64,000 nucleotides of DNA from Isoetes taiwanensis (GCA_021234155.1 JAJEKV010000001.1:35822826-35886825), one strand, 5' to 3'; positions 20,700 to 31,527 are shown, counted from the first letter of the stretch. Notes: a model not told the origin generated them from the letters alone. A program made the numbers and translations.

Positions 20700-21640
20700 C
20701 TGCTGAGATGAATGAGAAGCCTAGTCTAGAATAACGTGCCTTCGAAAAAAGGAAGATTTTCGAGAGGTTATGCAGGTTTATACTTACAGAAAGCCATCAA
20801 GCCGATGAAGCCGATGATGAAGATAAGAAAAAAAACCCTACATGAAAGGCCAGAGAATCGCTATCAGATCAATACGACCTGATACCGTGCAATGAAGAAA
20901 TCTAGCAAAAGTGGACTAAGATTTAGGCATTGTGGCAAAAGGGTATGCTGAAGGACACTAATGAAGAGTTGCCACAAAGACCAGATCTAAAACTCTTTGA
21001 CAAGAAGTTCAAGGAAAAGGCCAAGCTTGAGGATGAAGACATAAAGGAGCTAAAATGATTGTGCCAACTATACATCAGCACTAAGCTACAACAAACGCCA
21101 AAACATAACTGTTTCAAACACAAGTTGAATTTCGGCATTGTGCCTTTCAAAGTAGATTCGAGCTCTCCACCGTACTTGGTGACATTGGGTCACAAGGGTT
21201 TCGGTGGACTGGAATTAGCCAAGATATAATCCAGAGGATCCCTTGACAGGCATGGAAGACTAGGCGAAAGAGCAAGAGAGAGGTGAGCACACTTACTATA
21301 TTTTTATTGAATGCTCTGGTTCCCGACTCGCGAGTCAAAAACATATTTGCTAACTGGCATCATTCATCATTTCAGGGAATTTGCTCAAATGGCTCACCTA
21401 GTTTCATCATCCTCAGCGTCACTGTCCGAGTTGTCTGACCATGTTTCAACATCCCCATAACGAATTTAGAAACATGATTCTGAAAAAAGTCAGGAATCCA
21501 CTTTGAGAAAAATCAGGAACACCACTCTGAGAATAGTCAAGAAGTAGATTCTGAGAAAAATCAAGAAAGCAGACTCCGAGAAAAATCAGGAAGTAGACTT
21601 ATCCAGATTCGACGTCAGGGCCAGATTCACCATAAAAAAC
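20700..21640 (+). pseudogene. decayed element ORF upstream of the phosphatase-like domain
   Basis: Broken frames include FDKKFKEKAKLEDEDIKELK (about 20995-21056) and LNFGIVPFKVDSSSPPYLV (about 21127-21180). A short imperfect repeat (21470-21600) encodes variants of DSEKNQE. The same sequence is found in shuffled order and orientation at 53800-55000. Stops such as EEI*QKW correspond to TGG in the second copy, so they are secondary mutations. I do not recognise the family. Confidence 0.45.
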
Positions 21641-21649
21641 AAAAGCGTG

Positions 21650-22196
21650 CAACAATCAAGATCCTAACTCTCGATCTGGAAGTGGATTATTGGTCGGAAC
21701 CAACTCAAACTGGGATTCAGAAGCGCCGACCAAGCTCGTAATATTTGATATCGATGGAGTTCTGGCAGCAGTGTGGCAAGATGCTGACGTCCCAGAATTG
21801 AGCATCTCGCAGAAGCGAAAGAAGACGCAGAGTAAGGTGGTGTATCCTTGACCCCAAGCGCAAGCCATTATTGATTGGTGCTTCGATCGGAGCTTCGAAG
21901 TGGGAATCTGGTCTTCCATGGCGAAGAGAAATAACTTGAATGTCCTGGGTGTGCTTGGGCTGCTTGCGAAGAAGTTTAAGTTTGTATGGGGCAGTGAAAG
22001 GTGTGATCACGTGGCGGATTTGCCTCCGATTATCACAAAAGGCAGACCTATTGTGGTGAAGAAACTCCAGCGCATCTATGAAGTGTTTCAGGAATACAAC
22101 AAGCACAACACTATTATCATAGAGATAGCGCCTATAAGTGTTATCATAACTCCGATAACACCATCATTGCCAAAACATATAATCTTAGGAGTTTGA
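21650..22196 (+). pseudogene. FCP1/NIF-like (HAD) phosphatase domain, inactivated
   Basis: One frame reads KLVIFDIDGVLAAVWQD, an HAD-type D-x-D-G motif. After an in-frame TGA it continues AIIDWCFDRSFEVGIWSSMA, then FKFVWGSERCDHV, RPIVVKKLQRIYEVFQEYNK and HNTIIIEIAP. The order matches plant FCP1-homology (NLI-interacting factor-like) domains: an RP-hydrophobic-WCF-FEVGIWSS block, FVW..E.C, and an N-T-hydrophobic-D/E-x-x-P block. The TGA replaces an expected arginine codon, fitting CGA to TGA. Context suggests that a mobile element captured a host phosphatase domain. Confidence 0.6.
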
Positions 22197-25115
22197 AACA
22201 GATAAGTGGCTTGCGCTTAAACTGATTCCTGTGTTGGCTAGTTTCGGTTTTTCAATTCTTGTGGCAGAAGTTCTTGCGGAATTATCCAGAGCTCAGCGGC
22301 ATCATGGCAGCGATGGACAAGAAATTTTATGGTGATTCACCTGAATGACACGACTTTGCATGTTGCTAGAAAAATCAAAGAAGTGAAATAAGATAGATAT
22401 ATAGATATTAATTTAACGTCCATGGGGACCCTCGACATAGTGCAACTCTCGAACTCGAGAATCGATAATTACCAAGTTCCTCATATCCAAGTCCTCGACG
22501 TTGTTGCAAGCCTGGCAATGTAGAAAGAAAAAAAGAATCAGCTAAGTACAAAAGCAAAGGCCAAGCTGATTTTTCCAAAGAAGTTTGCCGACATGCCTAA
22601 TGGATTCGGTAAAGCATCTTCATGACTCTGTTCTTACAGAGCAGGCATTTGAATCAGTGCAAACTATTCGATAGAATGATTTAACTCTTTCTGCGTATCT
22701 TAAAATCGGGGTTGTCTCTCAAACAAATGAATAATATCAAGTAATGGATTAAAAAAAGAGCAAATATGATGGTGCACTATTCTATTCTATTCTATTTCTA
22801 TACATTTCGCATGGCAATGAAAATACCAACCACATAGTACACTCTAAAGATGATGATGTAATAGACATTTGAAATACAAAAATCATCTGGTCTTTCCAAC
22901 TAAGATTATTTATCTTAATTACGGGATGCAATATAAATATGGCTGATTTTTAAGCTCTATAACCTGTGCCAAACCCCTGTAAAAGTAATGACATAAAGAA
23001 CTACATGGATATGCCAGAAATAGGAGAAAGAATTTCAGTCTTCCATATTTATGCCAACGCAGCATCAAGCTAGTTAAAGTATAAATAAAAGTTGAGCATG
23101 AACACATTACTCGAAGTTGCTGATTTTTCTCTAGTGTAATGCAAAAACACATTGCTTTCTGAAACACATTTGAATTACAGAAAACAATATCGACATTCCC
23201 TAGGAGATGCATAAACAATGGTCGGCTGTATATAGTTATCTCAGCAGAATTTATCAGTTGTGCTATGGCCCTGGCAGCATAAGGATTATGTTGGATAGCT
23301 TAATGGGAGAAAAAAAAAACTATAGCTAGAAGATTGGGCAGGTAAGAAGAAGCTTATATGGGTCTTTCCCAGTTGAGGCAGCCTGTTCTTAGAACGCGTG
23401 CTTTCATATCCACATTTGCCTAATCCCAAGTACATCACCATGTTTGAATAGAAATTTAATTTACCTGTGTATAATTAACAGAACTTATCTTAGCAGGGAA
23501 AAGAGATCCTGCCCAGTTGCAAAGCAAAAACATGTGCGTAACCTGCAATATAAATAGGACTGGTTCTTAAGCTATGTTAGTTGAGCCAAAGAGAAAAACT
23601 ACACTGCGTTTTCAACCATGTTTGAACCTGGTGGTATATACGTTTTACTTCAAGATGGTTACTAATGGATTTGTTGCAGGGAAGAGACGCATGGAACAGA
23701 GCACAACAAGGAATCGCATGCCATGTCAGAACCTTGAAGCAAACTTTTGCACTATCGATAAGTAAATGCTATTTTCCAAACTCCAAGGCAAAAGCAAGAT
23801 GGAAACTACTTTGAAGAAGTCAACACATAAATGGTCAATAAACCCTTACATACCTCTAGTGACGTGTCACGTATTTGTATGTATGGCAAAGAAATACGTG
23901 GAACGTCACATTGATCTAGGATGATTCGTGCGCCCCCTTTGTACAACGCGCATTTCTTTTGAAGGCGAGATGCCCTCACCTTGCAAAGCTCTTGTTGGCG
24001 GCGGCTGAGAGCATCTTGAAACCGAACCAAAAGATGTCGCGAACGATCAAATCTTGTCACTTCTCCCCGAGTAGCAGAGACAACTCACAACCTTCACATG
24101 CATGATGTCAGTGAAGAAAAATGTTTTTCCAGACCTCATTGCTCACTCCAAGGCAAAGATGTTGGGAAACGATTGGTAAACAATAAATATGATGCAGAGG
24201 ATACTTGGAGGAGATGGCATAAAATATGGGGATATTCTACCAGTTTGAGCTAGATGGGGCTCAATGGATATTCAGAAGAAACTCCATTCCATATCTACAT
24301 TGAACATATTGCCAATTCAATGAAAAAAGCCCCAAATCATCATCCATAAACCTATTTAATTCTTCATAGTTAGCCAGTGATGGAGGGGGGCATCTTCCTT
24401 ACCCCAAAAAAAAAACCAAAGCGACAAACCACCGGAAACCATGAACACCCATAAAACATGGGGGGAGGGGGAGGGGGATGACTGACAACTTACAAACATT
24501 GTTAAAACAACGACAAAAAAACGGAATCTTCTTTTCACACCGTTTTCCAATGGAGGGGGTCCAAATACTGCAAATGGATCTTGCCCTCCACAAAGCCAGC
24601 TTGGCCTGGAGCAAAGAGAAACTACCAACCCTTGCTCCCAGCAATTGCCTCCAAATACGTGTTCAACAACATTCCAATTGCCAAATTAATTTTGACGGTG
24701 ATACTGAATAAAATAAAGCTGCTATTAATTTCTTACCTCATTGAATGTTTGGCGCTCATGATATTTGCTCGAAACATATACAAATCAACGTGCCTTCTGT
24801 CCTTTTCCCATTGAAGGAACTCTAGTTGACCAGAAAGCTCGAGAAGTCTCTATATATCTGGTTCGCTATCATCTATTGTACAATTTTTCGTATAAGAATC
24901 CACGTCCTTTGCATGGAAACAAAGCCCTAAAAAATGGACAACTACATACTTACCACATCTGTTTTGATTTAGGCTGGTTACAAGGAATATTTTGGTGTAC
25001 ACCAACATATACTACGAATATACCCATCCCCAACCGGAGGGAGGGTTTTAGGGGCAACCCAAAAACCATGCAAATGCTGGGCTGGAATTAGGCCTTCTAG
25101 GGAACTCCTCTCTCT
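22197..25115. other. long intergenic stretch, no gene
   Basis: AT-rich with no supported coding region. It contains tctattctattctattc at about 22779 and a G-run cluster (gggggg-a-ggggg-a-ggggg, about 24460-24477) that could form a quadruplex. Nothing else is recognised. Confidence 0.5.
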
Positions 25116-25119
25116 ACTT

Positions 25120-25136
25120 TTAGGGTTAGGGTTAGG
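25120..25136 (-). promoter_or_regulatory. telo-box (inverted) in the eL20 promoter
   Basis: TTAGGGTTAGGGTTAGG lies about 47 bp upstream of the start codon. This element is typical of plant ribosomal-protein gene promoters and is shared in kind with the fibrillarin promoter at 361. Confidence 0.7.
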
Positions 25137-25182
25137 TTTAAGAAGGTCTGGTTTGCTTGTGCGGCATCGACGCTCCGACGCG

Positions 25183-25936
25183 ATGAGGGTAAGAAGCGAT
25201 GTCTTGGACTCTTATTCGATCGATTTCCTGTTATTTGATTTCTGAACTCTTGTTTTGTATCAGTTTCATCAGTATCAGGTCGTCGGCCGTGCGTTGCCAA
25301 AGCCCGGCGATGAACAGCCAAAGCTTTACCGGATGAAGCTTTGGGCCAATAATGAAGTTCGAGCCAAGTCCAAATTTTGGTGAGATCTCGTGGCTACTTT
25401 GGTATCTGGCCAATCCTTTTGTTTCATTACCTAATCTAGATCATTGCTTTGCATATCTCTCAGGTATTTTCTGAGGAAGTTGAAAAAAGTAAAGAAGTCT
25501 CATGGCCAGATTCTTGCAATTAACGAGGTATGTTCTCTGCTACTGTCTTACTTGGTCGAATATGATAGTATTTGAGTTTAGATGTGGACTGCAGATTTTT
25601 GAAAAGAACCCAACAACAATCAAGAACTTTGGCATATGGGTGAGGTACCAGAGTCGAACTGGCTATCACAACATGTACAAGGAATATCGTGACATAACTT
25701 TGAATGGTGCAGTGGAGCAGATGCATGATGAAATGGCATCACGACACCGTGTGCGGTTTCCCTGCATTCAAATTATCAAAACTGCCCGTGTTTCTGCTAA
25801 GGACTGTAAACGTGAGAACACTAAACAGTTCCATGATAAAGAGATCAAGTTTCCTCTCACTTACCGCAAAATTCGCGCTCCCAGCCGTAAGTTGAAGACC
25901 ACATTTAAGGCTAGCAGGCCTAACACATTTACTTAA
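25183..25936 (+). CDS. RPL18A: 60S ribosomal protein eL20 (L18a), 4 exons, 175 aa
   Basis: This is a structural protein of the cytosolic large ribosomal subunit. Exons are 25183-25188 (ATG AGG), 25264-25379, 25464-25527 and 25595-25936, with GT-AG introns and consistent phases. The protein begins [14 protein letters not shown], continues [57 protein letters not shown] and [17 protein letters not shown], and ends with [16 protein letters not shown]. It is nearly full length for plant eL20 (about 178 aa), with a slightly shorter N-terminus. The very short first exon just after the telo-box is common in ribosomal-protein genes. Confidence 0.96.
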
Positions 25937-27302
25937 GCATTAGCAAATGTGGAAGTTGTATTTGTTTGAAGACCATTATATCTATTTTGTTTCTTTTTCT
26001 GTCTATAAGCCTATCATCTGCTATGATTCTTGTCAGTGTAATGCCAAATGCAACTGCTTAAGCTGATTAAATATGCAGGAGGACATGCATTTGGGGATTC
26101 CCCATAAACCATTTTTTAAAATTCAGAAGATGGTATCCCAATATCAGAACTAACAGAGCAGGATCAAAAAAATAAAGGTTTGAAGACAGATTTCTTCATA
26201 TTTCTTGATCATTGCCATTTTGAACCTTATGCGAAGTTGGCCGCTCCTACATTTTTCAAATGTTAGAAACCTGCTAATAACAAAATCGATTGTACATGTA
26301 ATTTTTCAAACGTGAAGAACCTGCTATAACAAAATTGATTGTACACGTTTTGTGGAAACGTGTTCCGAGGGAACTTTCAGGGTTAATGGCAACTTCCATT
26401 TACGAAATCTAGTTGAAATATGTGCATCTAGGAGGTGCTCATGCCCATCTAGCCTGCTTAGTGGAGTAGGTTGAGTGGTATGATGTACACACCTTGTAAC
26501 TTGGTATTCATAACTCCCATAAGCAAACTGTGCCTTTAGCCAGATACTCATAGACTCCAAATCCTCTTATTCATTCCTTCACTATTATCATCAAAGCTAC
26601 CACAATGAATACTATGCCAAAAGAGCACATCAATCTCTCCTTTTGGAGCAAAACTAGTCCCACTATTATCATCAGAGCTACTACAATGAATACTATGCCA
26701 AGAGAATGTCCAATGGAGAATACTACTATCGTCATCACAAAATAATAATACCATCCTCGTGAACTGTATAAAAACCAAGTATAAAAAAGAAGCATCAAAT
26801 TAAGCTGCCATAACAAATTGATCCTCACTACTTTAGTGCCTCTCTTATATCAGTATTCAATATTGTTCATGCATCCACTATCTCTTTGCTCAATGACAAC
26901 AATACTAGTGTGCTCAATGAGAACAATACTAGGCTGCAAACCAATGCTGAATGAGAACAATACTAGGTTGCAAGCTAACCTATGCCATTGTTATGTCCTT
27001 ATATGGATGGTACTTCAGGTTAAACATGATGCTCCAGGTTGCTTTTAGTTTAAGAAGTTGAATGGAAGGCTAATTAAAGGTAACACCTATGCACTAGACA
27101 ATAGTAAACAACTTCCTTGTAGTAGTTTGTTATAATCAAATTACTCATCCAACACATTTTATGGTGCTTACAAAAATGCTTTCTTAATTCCATTCAATAG
27201 CGGGGATGTGCTTAGTGTCTCCAATTTCACTGTCCTAGTAGTCTGTTAATCACACTTTCTATAGGACAGTTAAAAAGGCTTTTCCTAATTCTAGCTAATG
27301 TG
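25937..27302. other. eL20 3' flank and intergenic stretch
   Basis: No gene. Two diverged copies of about 75 bp (ccactattatcatcaragct ... gaatactatgcca) lie near 26579-26625 and 26652-26705. A short repeat (caatgagaacaatactag) lies near 26890-26970. Confidence 0.5.
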
Positions 27303-27307
27303 CTTAA
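27303..27307 (+). repeat. 5-bp target-site duplication, left copy (CTTAA)
   Basis: CTTAA directly precedes the left LTR and is repeated at 42472-42476 directly after the right LTR. This shows that 27308-42471 inserted as one integrase-mediated unit. Confidence 0.9.
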
Positions 27308-28892
27308 TGTGACGTTCCAGCACAGTATACGGTCCCAGAACGTATACTGTACTGCCTCGTCACGCGTACACGCCACCCCGACTGACGTGTACGCCGACGT
27401 ATAGCTAGGCGAGTAGCCCCTAGGGGGCAACTGGCAAGGTATGTGCATTTATTAATGTGCACACTTACTAATGTGCACATTTACCTAGGTGCACATTTTC
27501 CCATGTGGACACCTTTATGCCACCTAGCCATTAAAGGCAAGTGGGCCATACCCAATTATCCCACATGCCTAAAGGGATAATTGGAAACCCTAGCCCTAAC
27601 CCCCTTGTCTATTTAGGTTAGGGAAACCCTAACTTGCTATTTTCGTCCATAGGGTTTTAGAGCTCTGTTTTGGCTGCCCCAGGAGCCAAAACCGCCTCCC
27701 AGACCCTGTCTGAGCGAATTGCACCATTAGTTCTCCTTGTTGGCTCCATCTTCAAGCAGTTCAATAGGATGGTCGAACTCAGGTCAGGAGGAGCAACCCA
27801 AGGATCAGGTATTTAGTCAATTTAATAGCCTAAACCGTCTTCCAGTCATTGTATCAGTAGGTTTAGCCTATTAAATTGCCCATAGTAGCCATCTAGATTC
27901 TCAGATCCCAGACACTAACTAAAGAACCTAACTCTATGATATAGATTAGATCTAGTTCTTTAGTTCTTCTGTGATGTATATGGATGATGTACCTCTGTGA
28001 ACTCCTTGTATTGGGAAAGGGGGTAGAGGCCCTAAAGCTTGGTAGTTGATGCTCCTAGAGTAGCCTCTCTAGCACACTGTAGATTCGGCCTGTGTACAAG
28101 AACCACACCTGGTTGTGGGTGAAGGGGCCAGACTGGCTAAGAAGGAGGTTCGTGTTCTGACTCTTGAACGATCCCCCTGGTGTGTAAGGCCTACCGGGGA
28201 TCATTGTGACTAGGTCTAATGGCTTACCACTGAGTGCGGGTAAGGCATGGACTCAACACCCGTGAAGTGGTGTTCACTTTCCAGTGGGTTCAGTCGAATA
28301 CGGGCAGTGGCCCTCTAGTCACCTTGAGTCAGCATGTAGACCTCTGGAGGGAGTGATCCCTACCTGCCCCATCGGAACTGGGGAGATGCAACCCAGGAAT
28401 AGCCCTTTTGGCTATGCATCCGGCGGGCTACAGTCAGGTCCCAACACTTTTCAGCCTACTCTGCAAAGTGTGCACAGAAGGGGCGGATGGAGTGGACAAC
28501 CCTATGCCATGTTCTTATGCCAGCCAAATCCATCGCCATGAATTCTGTCTGCAATGAACTCTGGAGACCCAAGCCGTCAGTCACCCCTTCGAGTCTGAGC
28601 CTTGGGTAGGAACCCCTATGTATTATGTTGATCTTGTCTATGCAGATGTTGATGTACCACCCTTCGAGGTGGCTATGTGATGATATTATATACTGACATG
28701 TATGTTTACGCTTCCGCAGCTAGGTAGGCCCTGAGGGAGACGGGGTAAAATGACCCCTTCACTCTTGCCACTGGGGACCCAGTACGGTCACAGTGATATG
28801 TGGAGGGCCCTATATCAGTACGGAGCTGGTATGGGGGATGAACTCCTGTTTGTATACGGTGCGGGCATCGTATACGAGTAGGGGACGTCACA
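27308..28892 (+). repeat. 5' LTR (1585 bp)
   Basis: It begins TGTGACGTTCCAG and ends GGGGACGTCACA, so the ends are inverted (TGTGACG/CGTCACA). Near the start, AGTATACG and CGTATACT form a short hairpin. Most of it is nearly identical to the 3' LTR, but the first 110 bp or so differ strongly. It contains AAACCCTA-like and CCCTAACCCC phrases near 27583-27603. Confidence 0.93.
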
Positions 28893-28893
28893 G

Positions 28894-28905
28894 TGGTATC
28901 AGAGC
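28894..28905 (+). other. primer binding site for initiator tRNA-Met
   Basis: TGGTATCAGAGC lies one base after the 5' LTR. It is complementary to the 3' end of plant initiator tRNA-Met and primes minus-strand DNA synthesis. Confidence 0.95.
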
Positions 28906-29098
28906 AATGTTCTTGGAGACCAAGAGCAAAGCACTGACCATGCTCCCAGTAGTACTAACTTGATAGGATCTTCAAACCTCGAAAAGTGGGGAAAATTTTT
29001 CTCATTTTTGTAGTATATGCTAAGCTAGTAACAAGTTAGGTGAATTGGAACATAATAAGACTAAAAACAGTGAGCCAGAACCTTCTAAGGCAAGGTGG

Positions 29099-29163
29099 TC
29101 TCACACGTCGCGCCTGGTCAAAGAACTAAACTTCAATTTTTGCACGAGGCGCAACGTGTGAGA
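29099..29163 (+). repeat. 65-bp hairpin sequence, copy 1
   Basis: Left arm TCTCACACGTCGCGCCTGGT and right arm ACGAGGCGCAACGTGTGAGA are complementary apart from two positions, with a 25-nt A/T-rich loop. It is one of four copies in this element, two ahead of each extra gene. Confidence 0.9.
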
Positions 29164-29290
29164 CATTGAGCCAAGAACACCTTAAAATTTGGTGAATTTG
29201 AAAAAAGTAATATGGTAAGGTGAGTTCTAAGGTAAGCTTTAGTTAGAATAGTATGTTTCAATCACTTAAATTACTCAAAAATGTACAATG

Positions 29291-29355
29291 TCTCACACGT
29301 CGCGCCTGGTCTAAAAACAAAACTCTAGTTTTTGAACGAGGCGCAACGTGTGAGA
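29291..29355 (+). repeat. 65-bp hairpin sequence, copy 2
   Basis: Same arms as copy 1, starting 192 bp downstream of it, with a changed loop. It lies 168 bp upstream of the TATA box of the histone-like gene. Confidence 0.9.
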
Positions 29356-29458
29356 CCAGTGCTTATAAAAACTCTGAAATAAGTGTATGTTTTAAGTCAA
29401 TAGGTGCCCTGGCACGTTAAATAGAGCAACTTGAATTTTGACCTAAAATTGCCCAAGC

Positions 29459-29467
29459 TATAAATAG
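29459..29467 (+). promoter_or_regulatory. TATA box of the histone H3-like gene
   Basis: TATAAATAG lies 109 bp upstream of the ATG at 29568, far downstream of the 5' LTR promoter. The leader that follows (ccctcatttgtacgt, then cagctccctaaggc) resembles the leader after the second TATA box at 31528. This suggests a duplicated internal promoter module. Confidence 0.7.
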
Positions 29468-29567
29468 ATGCAAACCCCCCTCATTTGTACGTTCCTGCCC
29501 TAGAAATCTGCTCCAGCTCCCTAAGGCGATCTTTGGCGCCCGACATCCGATCGACGAGCCGTCAAAC

Positions 29568-30923
29568 ATGGCACGGACCAAGGAAACTGCCAGGAAGCCC
29601 CGCCCGGGCGAATCTCCCAGCGCCCATGATCCTGCCCTGATACAGAGAATACTTCAGGAGCGCCTTCTCAGGCATGACCAGCCATCATCAAGTGAGGGAG
29701 CAGCTTCGGACGAACACCAAAGCGAAGGATCCCAGCAGGTCGAGGAGGAGGCACACTCCGATGCGGGAACAGAGGTCCTAGGCGAAGAGCAGCCGGACGT
29801 CACGCAGAAGATTCTCAAAGAAGTGGAGGAGGAGGAAAGGAAGAAGAAGCAGGAACAAGATCGGGGGGCCGAGGAACGTAAAGAGCAGAGGCAGCCGACT
29901 CCTGAGCCAACCATCGAAGAGCAACTCGAAGCTTGGGTTCGAGAGAAGGAGGCTGAGGAGCGAGAGGAGCAAAGGGAGCCAATGCTCGAGCCAAGCGAAG
30001 CACAGGACCTCGCGGCGTGGATCAAAAAGCATGAAGCAAAAGAACGCCGCCGAGAAAGGAAGAGGGAAGAGCGAAAGAGGAAGAGGGAAGAGGAGGAGGC
30101 GAAAGCAGCCGAAGAACTGAAGAAGAAGAAGGGGAAGTTTGTGGTGGGCCAAAGAAAACTCAAGGAAGTCCCACGAGGAAAGACCCCCAACCCCAAGGTC
30201 GTCATCACCGAACGGTCAGCCGACCAGCCTCCGCCCTCCTCCGACGACTCAGAAGACGAAGACTACAACCCCAACACTGAAGGGGGAAGCTCTTCGAAAC
30301 CCCCAGGCGACGAGCAGGCAATACCCGATCAGGAGCAACCCGACCTGGAGCAGCAGGATCAAGTGCAGAAGCCCCCTCCTTATCCGACCTGGGACAGGAA
30401 GAAGCAACCACGGCCTGCCCGAGAGTCCTATGTCACGAACCCCGTCAAGATCTATGAGAGAAAGATGACGGAGCACGAGGCATACATGAAGAAGTGGGAG
30501 GCTTACAACTCCTACTATCAGGAGAACAGGGTCAGAATTGTTGAGGGTGGACGTCCAACAAAGGAGCAGACCTTAAGGCCGCCACCACAAAAGCCCAAGC
30601 CCCCCAAGAGACTAGCCAAGAAGAAAGCCGACAGGAAGGAGACGGAGAGAAGAGCACTGAGGGAGATCAGACACTTCCAGCGCAGCTACGGCTTCTTAAT
30701 CCCCCGTGCCCCCTTTGCCCGTCTAGTCAGGGAAGTGATGCAGGATTTTAAGACCGACATGAGGGTAACAGACGAGATGCTGTTGGCACTTCAGGAAGCA
30801 GCTGAGCAGAAGATAGTGCAGCATTTTGAAGACTCCACAGCCTGCACCGTGCATGCCAAGCGAGTAACTCTGATGAGGAAAGACATGCAGTTGGCCAGCC
30901 TAATCAAGGGAGACCCCAAGTAG
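29568..30923 (+). CDS. retrotransposon-encoded histone H3-like protein (451 aa)
   Basis: The intact frame starts MARTKETARKPRPGE. Residues 1-9 after Met equal the H3 tail except Q5 to E, so K4, R8 and K9 are kept and S10 is P. Residues about 11-360 are a charged linker. It has two related units near LEAWVREKEAEE and LAAWIKKHEAKE, a K/R-rich NLS-like stretch (residues about 160-190), and an acidic PSSDDSEDEDY. Residues 363-451 are a histone fold that aligns with H3 without gaps: ALREIR, PFARLVREVMQDFKTDMR, ALQEAAE, FEDSTACTVHAKRVTLM and KD.QLA. By eye about half of its residues match canonical H3. The positions equivalent to K79, C110, H113, R116 and D123 are kept. Loop 1 has the canonical length, unlike CENH3. 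It would be expected to pair with H4 and enter chromatin. That role is inference. Confidence 0.9.
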   Translation: MARTKETARKPRPGESPSAHDPALIQRILQERLLRHDQPSSSEGAASDEHQSEGSQQVEEEAHSDAGTEVLGEEQPDVTQKILKEVEEEERKKKQEQDRGAEERKEQRQPTPEPTIEEQLEAWVREKEAEEREEQREPMLEPSEAQDLAAWIKKHEAKERRRERKREERKRKREEEEAKAAEELKKKKGKFVVGQRKLKEVPRGKTPNPKVVITERSADQPPPSSDDSEDEDYNPNTEGGSSSKPPGDEQAIPDQEQPDLEQQDQVQKPPPYPTWDRKKQPRPARESYVTNPVKIYERKMTEHEAYMKKWEAYNSYYQENRVRIVEGGRPTKEQTLRPPPQKPKPPKRLAKKKADRKETERRALREIRHFQRSYGFLIPRAPFARLVREVMQDFKTDMRVTDEMLLALQEAAEQKIVQHFEDSTACTVHAKRVTLMRKDMQLASLIKGDPK

Positions 30924-31068
30924 AAAATTTGTAAATAATGAAAATTTTGTTAATACAAAAGAATTTTGTATAGATTATATGTGTAATCTTACTTAATTAG
31001 GCTGAAATTAGCAAGTAATAGCTTTTGTTTTGCTAAAATGGGACATCTTTAGACCAAAAAGTGAGATG

Positions 31069-31133
31069 TCTCACACGTCGCGCCTGGTCAAGAAACTAAA
31101 CTCCAGTTTTTGCACGAGGCACAACGTGTGAGA
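31069..31133 (+). repeat. 65-bp hairpin sequence, copy 3
   Basis: Same 20-nt arms as copies 1 and 2, with one change in the right arm (GGCACAACG). It lies between the two extra genes, about 460 bp upstream of the second TATA box. Confidence 0.9.
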
Positions 31134-31269
31134 CCTTGCCCAAAATTGCCCAAAACAACTCCAATTTGACCAAGTAAGGGGTCAATTCTGCCTAATTTGA
31201 TGAGTCTGTCATCTTTACACCCTTAGTTTACCCAAATTGGACATGTTTTGATCAAAATAGGGCCGATGT

Positions 31270-31334
31270 CTCACATGTCGCGCCTGGTCAAGAAACTAAA
31301 CTCCAGTTTTTGAACGAGGCGCAACGTGTGAGAC
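31270..31334 (+). repeat. 65-bp hairpin sequence, copy 4
   Basis: Same arms, with one change in the left arm (CACATG for CACACG). It starts 201 bp downstream of copy 3, similar to the 192-bp spacing of copies 1 and 2. Confidence 0.9.
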
Positions 31335-31527
31335 CTCCTAGAATTTCTTCACCATAGCTTGTCCAAATGATCTCCAACTTGTTGTATTAGGATCTTTAGG
31401 TAATCCAATCATGCTCAAACCCTTAAATTAGTCTTCCAATTCCCATTTAGACCTCAATATAGGCTAAGATTGCCCAACCCCAAGAAATTTCCAAGTCACC
31501 CAAAAATTAGGGTTTTCCCATTTTCTA

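Noticed and set aside
24460-24477. G-quadruplex regulatory element
   Set aside because: The G-runs could fold, but no gene is nearby and there is no sign of conservation.
27583-27640. Telomere-like CCCTAACCCC in the LTR as an interstitial telomere
   Set aside because: Only one or two imperfect units; better read as telo-box-like LTR promoter words.
29654-30208. Serine-rich minus-strand frame
   Set aside because: It is the antisense shadow of the glutamate/lysine-rich linker of the histone-like gene.
29568-30923. Ordinary host histone H3 gene or CENH3
   Set aside because: It lies between primer site and gag inside matched LTRs and target duplications, has a linker of about 350 residues, and has a loop 1 of canonical rather than CENH3 length.
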